From contig CBFDDF010000001.1 in assembly GCA_965603495.1 (NCBI GenBank), positions 434,001 through 498,000 on the forward strand: DNA of 64,000 nucleotides, in the 5' to 3' direction. The position numbers and the translations under genes are program-made. The first letter of the stretch is position 1. Each line of letters starts with the position of its first letter. Under the pieces are notes generated by a model. It did no database searches. It was not told the DNA's origin and worked only from the letters and a program-made list of their open reading frames with translations. This stretch comes from Thiomicrorhabdus sp965603495. Lineage in GTDB: Bacteria > Pseudomonadota > Gammaproteobacteria > Thiomicrospirales > Thiomicrospiraceae. Positions 42,060 to 51,143 of the stretch are shown piece after piece.

Positions 42060-43691
42060 ATGGCAAAAGACGTCAGATTTGGTATAGATGCACGTGAGAA
42101 GATGGTAGAAGGTATTAACGTTCTTGCAGATGCTGTAAAAGTTACTCTAGGGCCTAAGGGTCGTAATGTTGTTTTAGAAAAATCATTTGGTGCGCCAGTC
42201 GTCACTAAAGATGGTGTTTCTGTTGCACGTGAAATCGATTTAGAAGATAAGTTCATGAACATGGGCGCGCAGATGGTTAAAGAAGTTGCTTCTCAAACCA
42301 ATGATGTCGCTGGTGATGGTACAACGACTGCTACGGTTCTTGCACAGTCTATTGTTCGTGAAGGTATGAAGGCTGTTGCTGCCGGAATGAATCCAATGGA
42401 TTTAAACCGTGGAATTCACAAGGCAGTAGAGGCTGTTGTGGCTGAAATTAAAGCAATGGCTCAGCCTTGTACAACTTCTGCAGCAATCGCTCAGGTAGGT
42501 ACTATCTCTGCTAACTCTGATACAGCTATCGGTAAGATGATTGCAGATGCTATGGAGCGTGTAAGTACTGAAGGTGTTATCACTGTTGAAGAAGGTTCTT
42601 CACTACAAGACGAGTTAGTTGTTGTAGAAGGAATGGAATTTGACCGTGGTTACCTTTCTCCTTATTTCGTGACGAACCAAGACAAAATGGTTGCTGAATT
42701 AGACGCACCATATGTTTTGTTATATGACAAAAAAATCTCAAACATCCGTGAATTACTACCGACTTTAGAAGCTGTTTCTAAAGCAGGTCGTCCATTATTG
42801 ATTATTGCTGAAGATGTAGATGGTGAAGCACTAGCGACATTAGTTATCAATAACATGCGTGGAATCGTTAAGGTTGCAGCGGTTAAGGCACCTGGTTTTG
42901 GTGAGCGACGTAAAGCGATGTTACAAGATATGGCTATCCTAACGGGTGGTACAGTAATTTCTGAAGAAGTGGGTCTTTCACTTGACGCAATCACTTTAGA
43001 TTTATTAGGTGAAGTTAAGACGATTGTTGTTGGTAAAGACAATACTAAGCTGATTGATGGTGCAGGCGATAAAGCGGATATCGATGGTCGTTGTGCTCAA
43101 ATTCGTTCACAGGTTGACACAACAACTTCTGAATATGACAAAGAGAAACTTCAAGAACGTTTAGCGAAGCTTTCTGGTGGTGTTGCCGTTCTTAAGTTAG
43201 GTGCTGCGACTGAGATGGAAATGAAAGAGAAGAAGGATCGTGTTGACGATGCACTTCACGCGACTCGCGCAGCGGTTCAAGAAGGAATTGTTGCTGGTGG
43301 TGGTGTTGCCTTAGTTCGCGCTAAAGCGAATGTAAAAGTTAAGGGTGATAACTCTGATCAAGATGTCGGTATCCAAATTGCACTACGTGCAATGGAAGAG
43401 CCAATGCGTCAGATTGCCGCTAACTGTGGTTTAGAAGGTTCTGTTATCGTCAATAAGGTCATGGAAGGTAAGGGTCATTTCGGCTTTGATGCTGCGAAAG
43501 AGATCTATTGCGATATGATTGAAGCTGGGATTATCGATCCTGCTAAAGTAACACGTACAGCACTTCAAAATGCAGCGTCTGTTGCAGGTCTTGTATTGAC
43601 GACTGGTGCGGCGATTGCGGATCTTCCGTCTAAAGATGGTGCGTCTGCGGATGCACAGATGGGTGGCGGAGGAATGGGCGGCATGATGTAA
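42060..43691 (+). CDS. groL: Chaperonin GroEL
   Basis: GroEL is the 60-kDa chaperonin. It has 543 residues. The ATP-binding segment is LGPKGRNVVL near residue 30 and the catalytic GDGTTTATVLAQ near 86. The apical and equatorial domains are intact, ending in the Gly-Met tail MGGGGMGGMM. It is co-transcribed with groES. A structured 3' region and a terminator follow. Confidence 0.99.
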   Translation: MAKDVRFGIDAREKMVEGINVLADAVKVTLGPKGRNVVLEKSFGAPVVTKDGVSVAREIDLEDKFMNMGAQMVKEVASQTNDVAGDGTTTATVLAQSIVREGMKAVAAGMNPMDLNRGIHKAVEAVVAEIKAMAQPCTTSAAIAQVGTISANSDTAIGKMIADAMERVSTEGVITVEEGSSLQDELVVVEGMEFDRGYLSPYFVTNQDKMVAELDAPYVLLYDKKISNIRELLPTLEAVSKAGRPLLIIAEDVDGEALATLVINNMRGIVKVAAVKAPGFGERRKAMLQDMAILTGGTVISEEVGLSLDAITLDLLGEVKTIVVGKDNTKLIDGAGDKADIDGRCAQIRSQVDTTTSEYDKEKLQERLAKLSGGVAVLKLGAATEMEMKEKKDRVDDALHATRAAVQEGIVAGGGVALVRAKANVKVKGDNSDQDVGIQIALRAMEEPMRQIAANCGLEGSVIVNKVMEGKGHFGFDAAKEIYCDMIEAGIIDPAKVTRTALQNAASVAGLVLTTGAAIADLPSKDGASADAQMGGGGMGGMM

Positions 43692-43782
43692 TTTTTGATT
43701 GAGAGGCTCATTTTCACGCTGCGTTTCGGGTCAAATTATCGCCTTGAAGCTAACGCAAAACTGAACCTCTCAACTCAAAAAT
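43691..43782 (+). other. Nested inverted repeat downstream of groEL
   Basis: Outer arms 43691-43706 and 43766-43782 pair over 16 bp with one bulge. Inside, TGCGTT pairs with AACGCA and TCAA with TTGA. It lies between the groEL stop (which it overlaps) and the terminator. It may be a 3' UTR structure or small RNA; function unknown. Confidence 0.55.
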
Positions 43783-43803
43783 TTGCCTAGCGCTTATTTT
43801 TTG

Positions 43804-43832
43804 AAAGCCCGCTTTAATGCGGGCTTTTTTGT
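43804..43832 (+). terminator. Rho-independent terminator after groEL
   Basis: AAAGCCCGC pairs with GCGGGCTTT around a short loop, followed by a T run. Confidence 0.9.
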
Positions 43833-43866
43833 GGGTGGCTGTTTTATTTTATAATGCTGTCTTTAG

Positions 43867-43908
43867 AGTCCAGACAAAGTGACCAGGCCTGGTCACTTTG
43901 TCTGGACT
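43867..43908. repeat. 42-bp perfect palindrome centred on the dispersed motif
   Basis: A perfect inverted repeat with 21-bp arms and no spacer; it extends to 43864-43911 with one G-T mismatch. The core ACCAGGCCTGGT is at 43882-43893 inside an 18-mer identical to the uvrA copy. The outer arms differ from those of that copy. It lies 32 bp before the GST-like gene. Confidence 0.95.
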
Positions 43909-43940
43909 TTAGAATTTAATATAATTATTCGGAGTTACTT

Positions 43941-44660
43941 ATGGTCAATCATCCTGTTTTGTACTCTTATCGACGCTGCCCTTATGCCATGCGTGCACGG
44001 ATGGCGATTATGGCTTCGGGGTTGCAGGTGGAGCAGCGTGAGATTGTTTTTTGGGATAAGCCTATGGAGATGTTAGCTGCTTCGCCTAAGGGCACTGTAC
44101 CAGTCTTAATCTTGCCTGATGGACAAGTAATTGATGAGAGTCGTGACATTATGCTATGGGCTTTATCGCAAAGTGATGAGTTGAATTGGCTGCCGTCGGA
44201 GAAGGATGGAACTTTTGCCGAAATGATCTCTTTGATTGATGTCTGTGATAATGAGTTCAAAACGCATTTAGATCATTACAAATACGCAGAGCGTTTTCCG
44301 GAGGAGTTGCCAGAAGTCTACCGGTTAAGAGGTGAGGACTTTTTACAAACACTCGAAGACTTGCTGGCGCATAGTCATTCAGTCAATAGCGTGTTGGCAT
44401 TAAATGCTAGGCATGTCAGTATTGCAGATATTGCCGTATTTCCTTTCGTCAGGCAGTTCGCACATGTCGATAAACAATGGTTTGAGCAGTCGGCCTATAC
44501 TCATCTAAATAAATGGTTAACACAGAATCTTGAAGCGGAGTATTTTACGGCGATTATGAAAAACCGACCTGTTTGGCAGGTTTCTCACGCGCCGTTATGG
44601 GTGTCAAAGCCTGAGCTGACAACACGGGATCAATTCTTGGTGAAAGCGCTGGCAGAGTGA
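43941..44660 (+). CDS. Glutathione S-transferase-like protein
   Basis: A 239-residue protein with a thioredoxin-fold N-terminus (PVLYSYRRCPYAMRARMA, Cys at the GST/glutaredoxin position near residue 13; TVPVLILPDG with the cis-proline) and a helical C-terminal domain. Omega-class-like GSTs share CPYxxR. It could be a glutathione-dependent reductase or a SspA-like regulator; the substrate is unknown. The weak upstream site is GGAG. The 42-bp palindrome lies just before it. Confidence 0.78.
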   Translation: MVNHPVLYSYRRCPYAMRARMAIMASGLQVEQREIVFWDKPMEMLAASPKGTVPVLILPDGQVIDESRDIMLWALSQSDELNWLPSEKDGTFAEMISLIDVCDNEFKTHLDHYKYAERFPEELPEVYRLRGEDFLQTLEDLLAHSHSVNSVLALNARHVSIADIAVFPFVRQFAHVDKQWFEQSAYTHLNKWLTQNLEAEYFTAIMKNRPVWQVSHAPLWVSKPELTTRDQFLVKALAE

Positions 44661-44669
44661 TAGCTTTGA

Positions 44670-47444
44670 TTAAGCTTGTTCTGGAAGGGCGGTAGCTTTG
44701 GGTTCACCAAAATAATAACCCTGTGAATAATCGATGCCAAGATCCGTCACAATGTCGAAGATAATTTCTTCACTGACAAATTCAGCAATGGTTTTAATCT
44801 TATTCTTTTTCGCAAAAGCGACAATAGTTTCCACTACATTATAAGCATCAGGGTCTTGGTGTATGTTCTTAATCATACTGCCATCAATCTTTAAGAAATC
44901 GGGTTTGAGTTTGAGTAAAAACTCAAAGTTAGAATAACCTGTACCAAAGTCGTCCACGGCAATCTGACAGCCCTTCTCTTTGACCCTACGCATGAAATGT
45001 CCAACCTCCTCAAAGTTCTGAATACTTTCAGACTCGACAATTTCTAGAACAAGACGTTCTCCAATGTTGTATTTATCTAACATTGTCATTAGATATACAA
45101 CCACATCGTCATTGACAATGTCGTCGGCCGTAAGGTTGATTGAGAATTGTTCGCTACGATTGGCAAAATACGCGAAACTATTTGCGATCATCGTCTCGGT
45201 AATTTTGTTATAGAGTCGTGCCTTTTTAGCAATTTCTAAAAAGAAGAAAGGAGATATGATTTTATCCTCATCGCCTTCAGTCGCCATGCGGACGAGCGCC
45301 TCATATTTTTCAACCTTTTGAGTAGCATTGTTGACGATGGGTTGATAGTAGCTGAGAATGCGTCCTTGAGTTATCGCCTTTTTAACACAGCCAGTCCATA
45401 ATAAGTTGTTTTTATACTCATCACTGGTTTTCAGTTCTTTCGAATATTGCAGGAAGTGTTTATTACGTTTCTTGGCCGTTTTATGGGCAATGTCAGCCTC
45501 TGTAAATAAATCTTCACGATTAGTAGCAATACCTATGATCAAGTCAATTTCAGGGTGGTAGTCTTCAATAATGAATGGGTTTCTGTCTAGAATAGTGGGC
45601 AGTTTTTTAAGTTTCTCGATGAAGTCTTGTTCAGGTAATAATGTTCCATTTGCTAGGACGCCGAATTCATCACCTTGTAAGCGATAGACTTCGTATGCTT
45701 CTTCTTCGAAATAATCAAACACGCGATTACCGAGTTCGATAATCACTTTGTCACCTATTTCATAGCCATAGAAGTCATTAATCTCTTTAAAAGAGCGGAT
45801 ATCCACAATCGCCAAATAGGCTTGCTTTAAACGGGTATAGTCATCAAGTAATTTAAAGCGGTTGCCTAAGCTGGTCAGGATATCCGTACTAAACGCTTTA
45901 CGCAGTTTTTTCTGGCTCTGCACCAGTTCCGTAACATCGTCTCTCAGTGCCAAATATTCAATGATGCCACCATTTTCATCCATCATAGGTACCACAGTGA
46001 TGTTGGCATAGAACGTGGAGCCATCTTTGCGTTTATTTTTAAATAAACCATGCCATATTTTGCCTTGTTTAATGGTTCGCCACAGATCCCTGAATGTTGA
46101 TTTAGGTGTGCCAGGGTGTCTAAGCATGCTGTGTGGTTGTCCAATCAGCTCTGTTTCAGAGTAACCGGTCACATCACATAAAGCTTGGTTAACGTAAGTG
46201 ATGACTCCGCTTGGGTTAGATTTGGAAACAATGCTACCGGCATCCACCGCTTTCAGGTACTCGGTGTTGATTTTGTTGGATTTTTGTAAGTCATAGAATA
46301 GCTTGCCAATGTGGTTGATAAAGCTATCAAAGGTTTTGGCAATGGTGCCAATCTCATCCTCTCTATGGTTTTTGATAGGGTCTGCTTGTTTTAACTTATC
46401 TAAATCATCAATGACCGCGTCTAAGTGGGCAATATGAGCTGAGAGTTCGGTAATGGGGCTAACAATCGAGTTGTGCAATATCCATACAAGGATAAGGATA
46501 ATCAATAAATCTACGATCAACATTGTGATTATTTGGTAGATTAATGCTTGCTGGGCATGTTCGATCATATTGTTGACATTTGCCAAAGAGTCCGCGACTA
46601 AAAACCAACCGATGCGTTGTTTGCTAAAGTCATGTAGGGGGATGCCAGTGATGTAAAATCCCGCTTTAGTGATATGGTTTTTCTTTTCCAGTAAATCGAA
46701 ATCTTCGTCGGTTAAAGCCTGAATTATTTGTTGATTGATGTTTTGATGACCATTTAATAAAACATGTTTACTTCCCACCATGGTAAGGCTATTGAAGTAA
46801 CTAATCGATTTGTCATGCGGGCTTAAGATGAGAGTATCTAATTGGTGCTCTTGTTTGAGTTCGTCAATGATGGGGTCGAAGCTTTGAATGAACTCTACTG
46901 AACCAATAATTTTATCTTGATATTTAATGGGGGATAGGCCACGTATCAATATGCCCGCTCGTCCTAATTCAATGGTCGAAAATGGTGCCTGGAGTTTTTT
47001 AAGTTCATGAAGAGAGTGTCGGAACGGGCTCAGGTCATCGCCATTTTTATTCGGTCGCCAACTGCGTAAGAAGCTGTGCAAATCAAGGGTATGTAGGTGG
47101 ATTTTTACATTATGAAAATCAGTATGTGCAGTATATTGCGCGAGGATTTTATTCAGTATGGCTTGTGCGGCAGGTCGGTCTTTTTCAAAAAGGGCTTTTT
47201 GGATTTCAGTATTGTTGGCGATAGCAATGACATTGGTTAGCGCGATTTGATATTGTGTCTGTAATGCCTTTTTAGCGTAATTTTGATAGGTATCCTGAAC
47301 TTCTAGATGTTTTTCCTGCGTCAGCTGTTGAATCGAAAATATAGCATTTAGCGTGACAATAACCAGTCCAAGAATAATGACAAAAACGATTGGAATATGG
47401 AGCTTGTAACTTAGTTTAGTACTGAATTTTTTAAAAAGTGACAC
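44670..47444 (-). CDS. Membrane sensor with PAS, degenerate GGDEF and EAL domains
   Basis: A c-di-GMP signalling protein of 924 residues. Two membrane helices (about 17-38 and 302-324) flank a 265-residue periplasmic sensor that looks cache-like. A HAMP segment (about 325-385), PAS (about 400-510), GGDEF domain (about 515-670) and EAL domain (about 685-915) follow. The GGDEF motif reads QGDEF, so cyclase activity is doubtful. The EAL domain keeps EALVR, DDFGTGYS and KIDG, so phosphodiesterase activity is likely. It ends convergent with the GST-like gene. The ligand is unknown. Confidence 0.9.
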   Translation of the reverse strand: MSLFKKFSTKLSYKLHIPIVFVIILGLVIVTLNAIFSIQQLTQEKHLEVQDTYQNYAKKALQTQYQIALTNVIAIANNTEIQKALFEKDRPAAQAILNKILAQYTAHTDFHNVKIHLHTLDLHSFLRSWRPNKNGDDLSPFRHSLHELKKLQAPFSTIELGRAGILIRGLSPIKYQDKIIGSVEFIQSFDPIIDELKQEHQLDTLILSPHDKSISYFNSLTMVGSKHVLLNGHQNINQQIIQALTDEDFDLLEKKNHITKAGFYITGIPLHDFSKQRIGWFLVADSLANVNNMIEHAQQALIYQIITMLIVDLLIILILVWILHNSIVSPITELSAHIAHLDAVIDDLDKLKQADPIKNHREDEIGTIAKTFDSFINHIGKLFYDLQKSNKINTEYLKAVDAGSIVSKSNPSGVITYVNQALCDVTGYSETELIGQPHSMLRHPGTPKSTFRDLWRTIKQGKIWHGLFKNKRKDGSTFYANITVVPMMDENGGIIEYLALRDDVTELVQSQKKLRKAFSTDILTSLGNRFKLLDDYTRLKQAYLAIVDIRSFKEINDFYGYEIGDKVIIELGNRVFDYFEEEAYEVYRLQGDEFGVLANGTLLPEQDFIEKLKKLPTILDRNPFIIEDYHPEIDLIIGIATNREDLFTEADIAHKTAKKRNKHFLQYSKELKTSDEYKNNLLWTGCVKKAITQGRILSYYQPIVNNATQKVEKYEALVRMATEGDEDKIISPFFFLEIAKKARLYNKITETMIANSFAYFANRSEQFSINLTADDIVNDDVVVYLMTMLDKYNIGERLVLEIVESESIQNFEEVGHFMRRVKEKGCQIAVDDFGTGYSNFEFLLKLKPDFLKIDGSMIKNIHQDPDAYNVVETIVAFAKKNKIKTIAEFVSEEIIFDIVTDLGIDYSQGYYFGEPKATALPEQA

Positions 47445-48212
47445 TATCTTTTATCCTGTTGACACCAATGATTTAGCTATCCTAGCACCTTAAATTGGGT
47501 GTTGATAATAACTTTATTCTATCTGTGCATTAACCGAGGTTAAACCGTTTTGATTCAGTGTTTATAAGTGCCTGGAAGCCAATTTTAAGGGTATTAATCC
47601 AGCCAATATACCTATGTTAAATGAAGGGGTGTAGCAAGTCTGTTTTGATAAATGTACGTGATCTAAAATACCTAGAAAGGTCAGTAGGTCGATTGAGTTA
47701 TGAAACCTTTGTTGAAAAGGTGCTGTTGGTTGATGTAGGTAATGATTGATCCAAAAAGGCATTTATATTGTTAGATTACCGATTACAGGGCAGATCCTTC
47801 TTGCCTGTCGGCAGCGCAGGCAGATTATTGCAACGCAATCTATGTAGTGGATTCGTCTTTTTGTACAGGGAGTGAAAGCTTGGGTATGATTGCTCCGGTT
47901 AATGCGTGGATAGGTCGGCTAGGCAATGATAAGCCCTAGTTCCAAGTATGCTAGTAATTAACATTCCGGCTTTAGTGTAGATGGTTGACGGTTTCATTCT
48001 GTTCAGCAAGTTTTATTATAAAAAAACCTTGGATCTACGCAAATATAAAGAATTAGTTTCGTTACTTAATCAGACAAGCGCTTTAGCGAAAACTTTAAGA
48101 TAGATTTTAGTTAAAATACAGAATCAATAAACATTATTGAAATAATCGGCTGGCCATGTCGCAGTCATTGCTTTAAATCTAGCAATTATAATGACCATTT
48201 TTAGGGATATAT
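47445..48212. other. 768-bp region without a supportable gene
   Basis: Located between the EAL protein start and argC. A short hairpin TGCCTG/CAGGCA lies at 47802-47822. A TATAAT at 48187-48192 is close to argC but has no -35. Only a short minus-strand frame (47562-47762) is open, with no recognisable similarity. No tRNA-like pattern. Confidence 0.5.
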
Positions 48213-49268
48213 ATGCAAAGCAAGAATCAAAAAGTTCAAGTTGGAATTGTCGGTGGAACTGGTTATACAGGTGTTGAGCTCTTAAGAACCCTTGCCAATC
48301 ACCCTTTTGCAGAAGTGACCATGATAACCTCACGCAGTGAAGATGGCGTGGCGGTTGCTGATATGTATCCGAACTTACGCGGTATTTATGATTTGCAGTT
48401 TTCCGTGCCAGAGATTGAGAAATTAATTACTTGTGATGTGGTGTTCTTTGCCACGCCACATGGCGTGGCGATGAGTATGGCTCATGAGTTGATTGCGAAC
48501 GGCGTTAAGGTGATTGATTTGGCCGCGGATTTCAGAATCGAAGATTTGGCCGTTTGGCAAAAGTGGTATGGCATTGAGCCAGCGAGTGATGCCCTGATGG
48601 CTGAAGCGGTTTATGGTTTACCTGAATATTACCGTGAAAAAATTAAAAACGCTAAAGTCATAGCCAATCCGGGATGTTACCCAACGAGCATCCTGTTAGG
48701 GATTTTGCCTTTGCTTAAAGCGGGCCTGGTCAATCTTGATTCCATTATTGCTGATGGTAAGTCGGGTGTGAGTGGTGCTGGCAAAGGCGCTAGTGTGGCG
48801 ATGCTGGGTGCTGAGATGAGCGAAAGTTTTAAAGCCTATGGCGTGAATGGCCATCGACACTTGCCTGAGATGAAAGAAAAAATGGCACAGGTGGTTGGTC
48901 AGGAAGTGGGGCTAACTTTTGTACCGCACCTTGTGCCGATGGTGCGTGGCATGGAGTCAACGATTTATGCGACACTTAAAACAGATAAACCTCAAGCAGA
49001 GTTACAAGCATTATATGAAGCCGCTTATGCAAACGAGCCTTTTGTAGATGTAATGCCTGCCGGTAGTTTACCTGAAACTAGAATGGTTAAGGGTTCGAAT
49101 ATGTGTCGCATGGCGATTTATTGTCCTCCAGGCGGGAGTACGGTGGTTGTGACTTCGGTAATCGATAATTTGGTTAAGGGGGCGGCAGGTCAAGCGATTC
49201 AAAATATGAATATTATGTTTGCTTTGCCTGAAAATTCTGGCTTAAATCAGGTTGCTTTATTGCCTTAA
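48213..49268 (+). CDS. argC: N-acetyl-gamma-glutamyl-phosphate reductase
   Basis: ArgC reduces N-acetylglutamyl phosphate in arginine synthesis. It has 351 residues. The Rossmann motif VGIVGGTGYTGVELLR starts near residue 9, and the catalytic cysteine is in ANPGCYPTS near 152; HRHLPEM follows. AGGGA precedes the ATG. No other arg gene is adjacent. A two-mismatch palindrome copy sits in AGLVNLD after the catalytic loop. Confidence 0.97.
   Translation: MQSKNQKVQVGIVGGTGYTGVELLRTLANHPFAEVTMITSRSEDGVAVADMYPNLRGIYDLQFSVPEIEKLITCDVVFFATPHGVAMSMAHELIANGVKVIDLAADFRIEDLAVWQKWYGIEPASDALMAEAVYGLPEYYREKIKNAKVIANPGCYPTSILLGILPLLKAGLVNLDSIIADGKSGVSGAGKGASVAMLGAEMSESFKAYGVNGHRHLPEMKEKMAQVVGQEVGLTFVPHLVPMVRGMESTIYATLKTDKPQAELQALYEAAYANEPFVDVMPAGSLPETRMVKGSNMCRMAIYCPPGGSTVVVTSVIDNLVKGAAGQAIQNMNIMFALPENSGLNQVALLP
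48719..48730. repeat. Dispersed palindrome, two changes (in argC)
   Basis: AGCGGGCCTGGT followed by CA, encoding A-G-L-V. One half-site is intact. Confidence 0.6.
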
Positions 49269-49338
49269 CGAGCGGCTGGACTTATTTCTATTGGCTTGTC
49301 GGGACAAAAGATTCATCCATGAGCCTTTGTGTGTTTTT

Positions 49339-49347
49339 TGTTATAAT
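49339..49347 (+). promoter_or_regulatory. Extended -10 candidate for erpA
   Basis: TGTTATAAT, about 83 bp upstream of erpA. No clear -35. Confidence 0.4.
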
Positions 49348-49429
49348 GTTTTTTTGGGCTACTAAAACCTGCGCATAATAAGTATATAAAGACTTAAGCG
49401 GGGGTTGATAATATATAAGAGAAACCGAG

Positions 49430-49771
49430 ATGTCTGCAATTCCAACACCGTTAGATTTTACAGAAGCTGCTGCGGCAAAAGTTCGTGGTTTAATCGAAGA
49501 TGAACAAAATCCAAATCTAAAACTACGTGTTTATATTTCTGGAGGAGGTTGTTCAGGATTTTCATATGGCTTTACCTTTGATGAAACGCAATCCGAAGAT
49601 GATACTGTCGTTACTAAAGAGGGTGTAACCTTGTTAGTCGATTCAATGAGTTTTCAATATTTGGTCGGCGCGAAAATTGATTATTTAGAAGACTTGCAGG
49701 GGGCGCGTTTCGTGATTGAGAATCCGAATGCCACTACAACCTGTGGTTGTGGTTCTTCTTTTAGCGTCTAA
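49430..49771 (+). CDS. erpA: Iron-sulfur cluster insertion protein (ErpA/A-type carrier)
   Basis: An A-type Fe-S carrier that delivers clusters to apo-enzymes. It has 113 residues. The three cluster cysteines are in GGGCSGF near residue 41 and CGCGSSF at the C-terminus; LDFTEAAAAKV is the usual N-terminus. ErpA is favoured over IscA because no isc genes are nearby and the C-terminal signature fits, but the two are similar. It is followed 47 bp later by citrate synthase. Confidence 0.9.
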   Translation: MSAIPTPLDFTEAAAAKVRGLIEDEQNPNLKLRVYISGGGCSGFSYGFTFDETQSEDDTVVTKEGVTLLVDSMSFQYLVGAKIDYLEDLQGARFVIENPNATTTCGCGSSFSV

Positions 49772-49818
49772 TCGTTCAGACGGCACTTTAAATTCAAATT
49801 AACGCTTTAGAGTACTTT

Positions 49819-50994
49819 ATGCAATATATTCCAGGTTTAGCAGGTGTTCCGGCAACGGAATCAAAAATTTCTTTCATAGATGGTCAGAAAGGCATCTTGA
49901 CGTATCGTGGTTACGATATCCAAGAGTTGGCAGAGTATTCCTCTTTTGAAGAAACTACTTTGTTACTGTTGTTTGGAGAATTACCAACGGCTGAAGAACT
50001 GGCTAACTTTGACGCTGAGTTAAGAAATAATCGTCGTATTAAATATAATATACGCGAGATAATGAAGAATTTACCACCCACCACGCACCCTATGCATATG
50101 TTGCAAGTCGTGGTTGCCAGTTTAGCGAGTTTTTATCCTAGTACAGAGTATATGAAGGGTGCGACAGAGAACCAGGATTATATTAACTCGGTAACCGTGA
50201 AAATTATTGCGCATATGGGAACTCTCGTCGCCATGTGGGAGCATATGCGTAATGGTTATGATCCGATTCCACCCCGCAAAGATTTGAACTACGCTGAAAA
50301 CTTTTTATATATGGTGACGGGTGAAGAGCCTGATAAAGATTGGGCGCGCCTGTTGGATGCCATTTTTATTCTGCATGCCGAACACACTATTAATGCCTCT
50401 ACCTTCACGACCATGGTGACAGGTTCAACTCTGGCGAATCCTTGTTCAGTTATCTCTTCGGCAATCGCTTCTTTATCTGGGCCGCTTCACGGCGGAGCCA
50501 ACCAAAAAGTGATTGAGATGTTAGAGGAGATAGGCTCCCCAGAAAATGCGCGTGCTTACATTGAAGATCGTTTGGCTAAAAATAGAGTTATCTGGGGCAT
50601 GGGGCACCGTGAATATAAAACTAAAGATCCTCGTGCTTCTATTTTACAAAAGCTTTCATCGAGCTTATTGGAAGGTAAGTCCGATAAATTAAGCATGGCT
50701 TTTCAAACGGCATTAGAGGTTGAGAAGGTTTGTGAAGAGTTATTAGGTCATAAGGGCGTTTACCCGAATGTCGATTTCTATTCAGGAATTTTGTATAAAG
50801 AGATGGGTTTTGATGTGGGGATTTTCACCCCAATTTTTGCCGTCGCACGTTCTGCAGGTTGGATGGCGCATTGGCGTGAGCAGTTGCAAAACAACAAGAT
50901 TTTTAGACCGACTCAAATCTACTCGGGGGCAGGTAACCTTTGCTATCTGCCTGTAGAGCAGAGGGGCGCTCGTCAGGAAGATGATAAAGATTAA
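49819..50994 (+). CDS. gltA: Citrate synthase, short (dimer-type) form
   Basis: Condenses oxaloacetate and acetyl-CoA. It has 391 residues, shorter than E. coli GltA (427), closer to the dimeric type found in many Gram-positive and autotrophic bacteria. The catalytic residues lie in SGPLHGGANQKV, MGHREYKTKDPR and NVDFYSG. The N-terminal GILTYRGYDI is typical. A methylcitrate synthase is the main alternative; no prp genes are nearby. A terminator follows. Confidence 0.9.
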   Translation: MQYIPGLAGVPATESKISFIDGQKGILTYRGYDIQELAEYSSFEETTLLLLFGELPTAEELANFDAELRNNRRIKYNIREIMKNLPPTTHPMHMLQVVVASLASFYPSTEYMKGATENQDYINSVTVKIIAHMGTLVAMWEHMRNGYDPIPPRKDLNYAENFLYMVTGEEPDKDWARLLDAIFILHAEHTINASTFTTMVTGSTLANPCSVISSAIASLSGPLHGGANQKVIEMLEEIGSPENARAYIEDRLAKNRVIWGMGHREYKTKDPRASILQKLSSSLLEGKSDKLSMAFQTALEVEKVCEELLGHKGVYPNVDFYSGILYKEMGFDVGIFTPIFAVARSAGWMAHWREQLQNNKIFRPTQIYSGAGNLCYLPVEQRGARQEDDKD

Positions 50995-51021
50995 TAAGCC
51001 TTAATAAGTTTGTAAGGCACT

Positions 51022-51063
51022 AAAAAAGCCCTGTTGAATATGCATTCAATAGGGCTTTTTTTA
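51022..51063 (+). terminator. Rho-independent terminator after gltA
   Basis: A long stem: AAAAAGCCCT pairs with AGGGCTTTTT and TTGAAT with ATTCAA around ATGC, ending in T7. Confidence 0.9.
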
Positions 51064-51079
51064 TACCTAAAGAAAGTTT

Positions 51080-51091
51080 ACCAGGCCTGGT
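51080..51091. repeat. Dispersed palindrome, exact core (between gltA and anmK)
   Basis: ACCAGGCCTGGT followed by CAC, 17 bp past the gltA terminator and between convergent genes. Confidence 0.9.
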
Positions 51092-51143
51092 CACTTATAG
51101 CGTGTCTTGCCTAATAAAGTTTTAATAGCGGTTTTAATTCGAT

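Noticed and set aside
47562..47762. 66-codon minus-strand frame as a gene
   Set aside because: No ribosome-binding site, no recognisable similarity and low-complexity composition.
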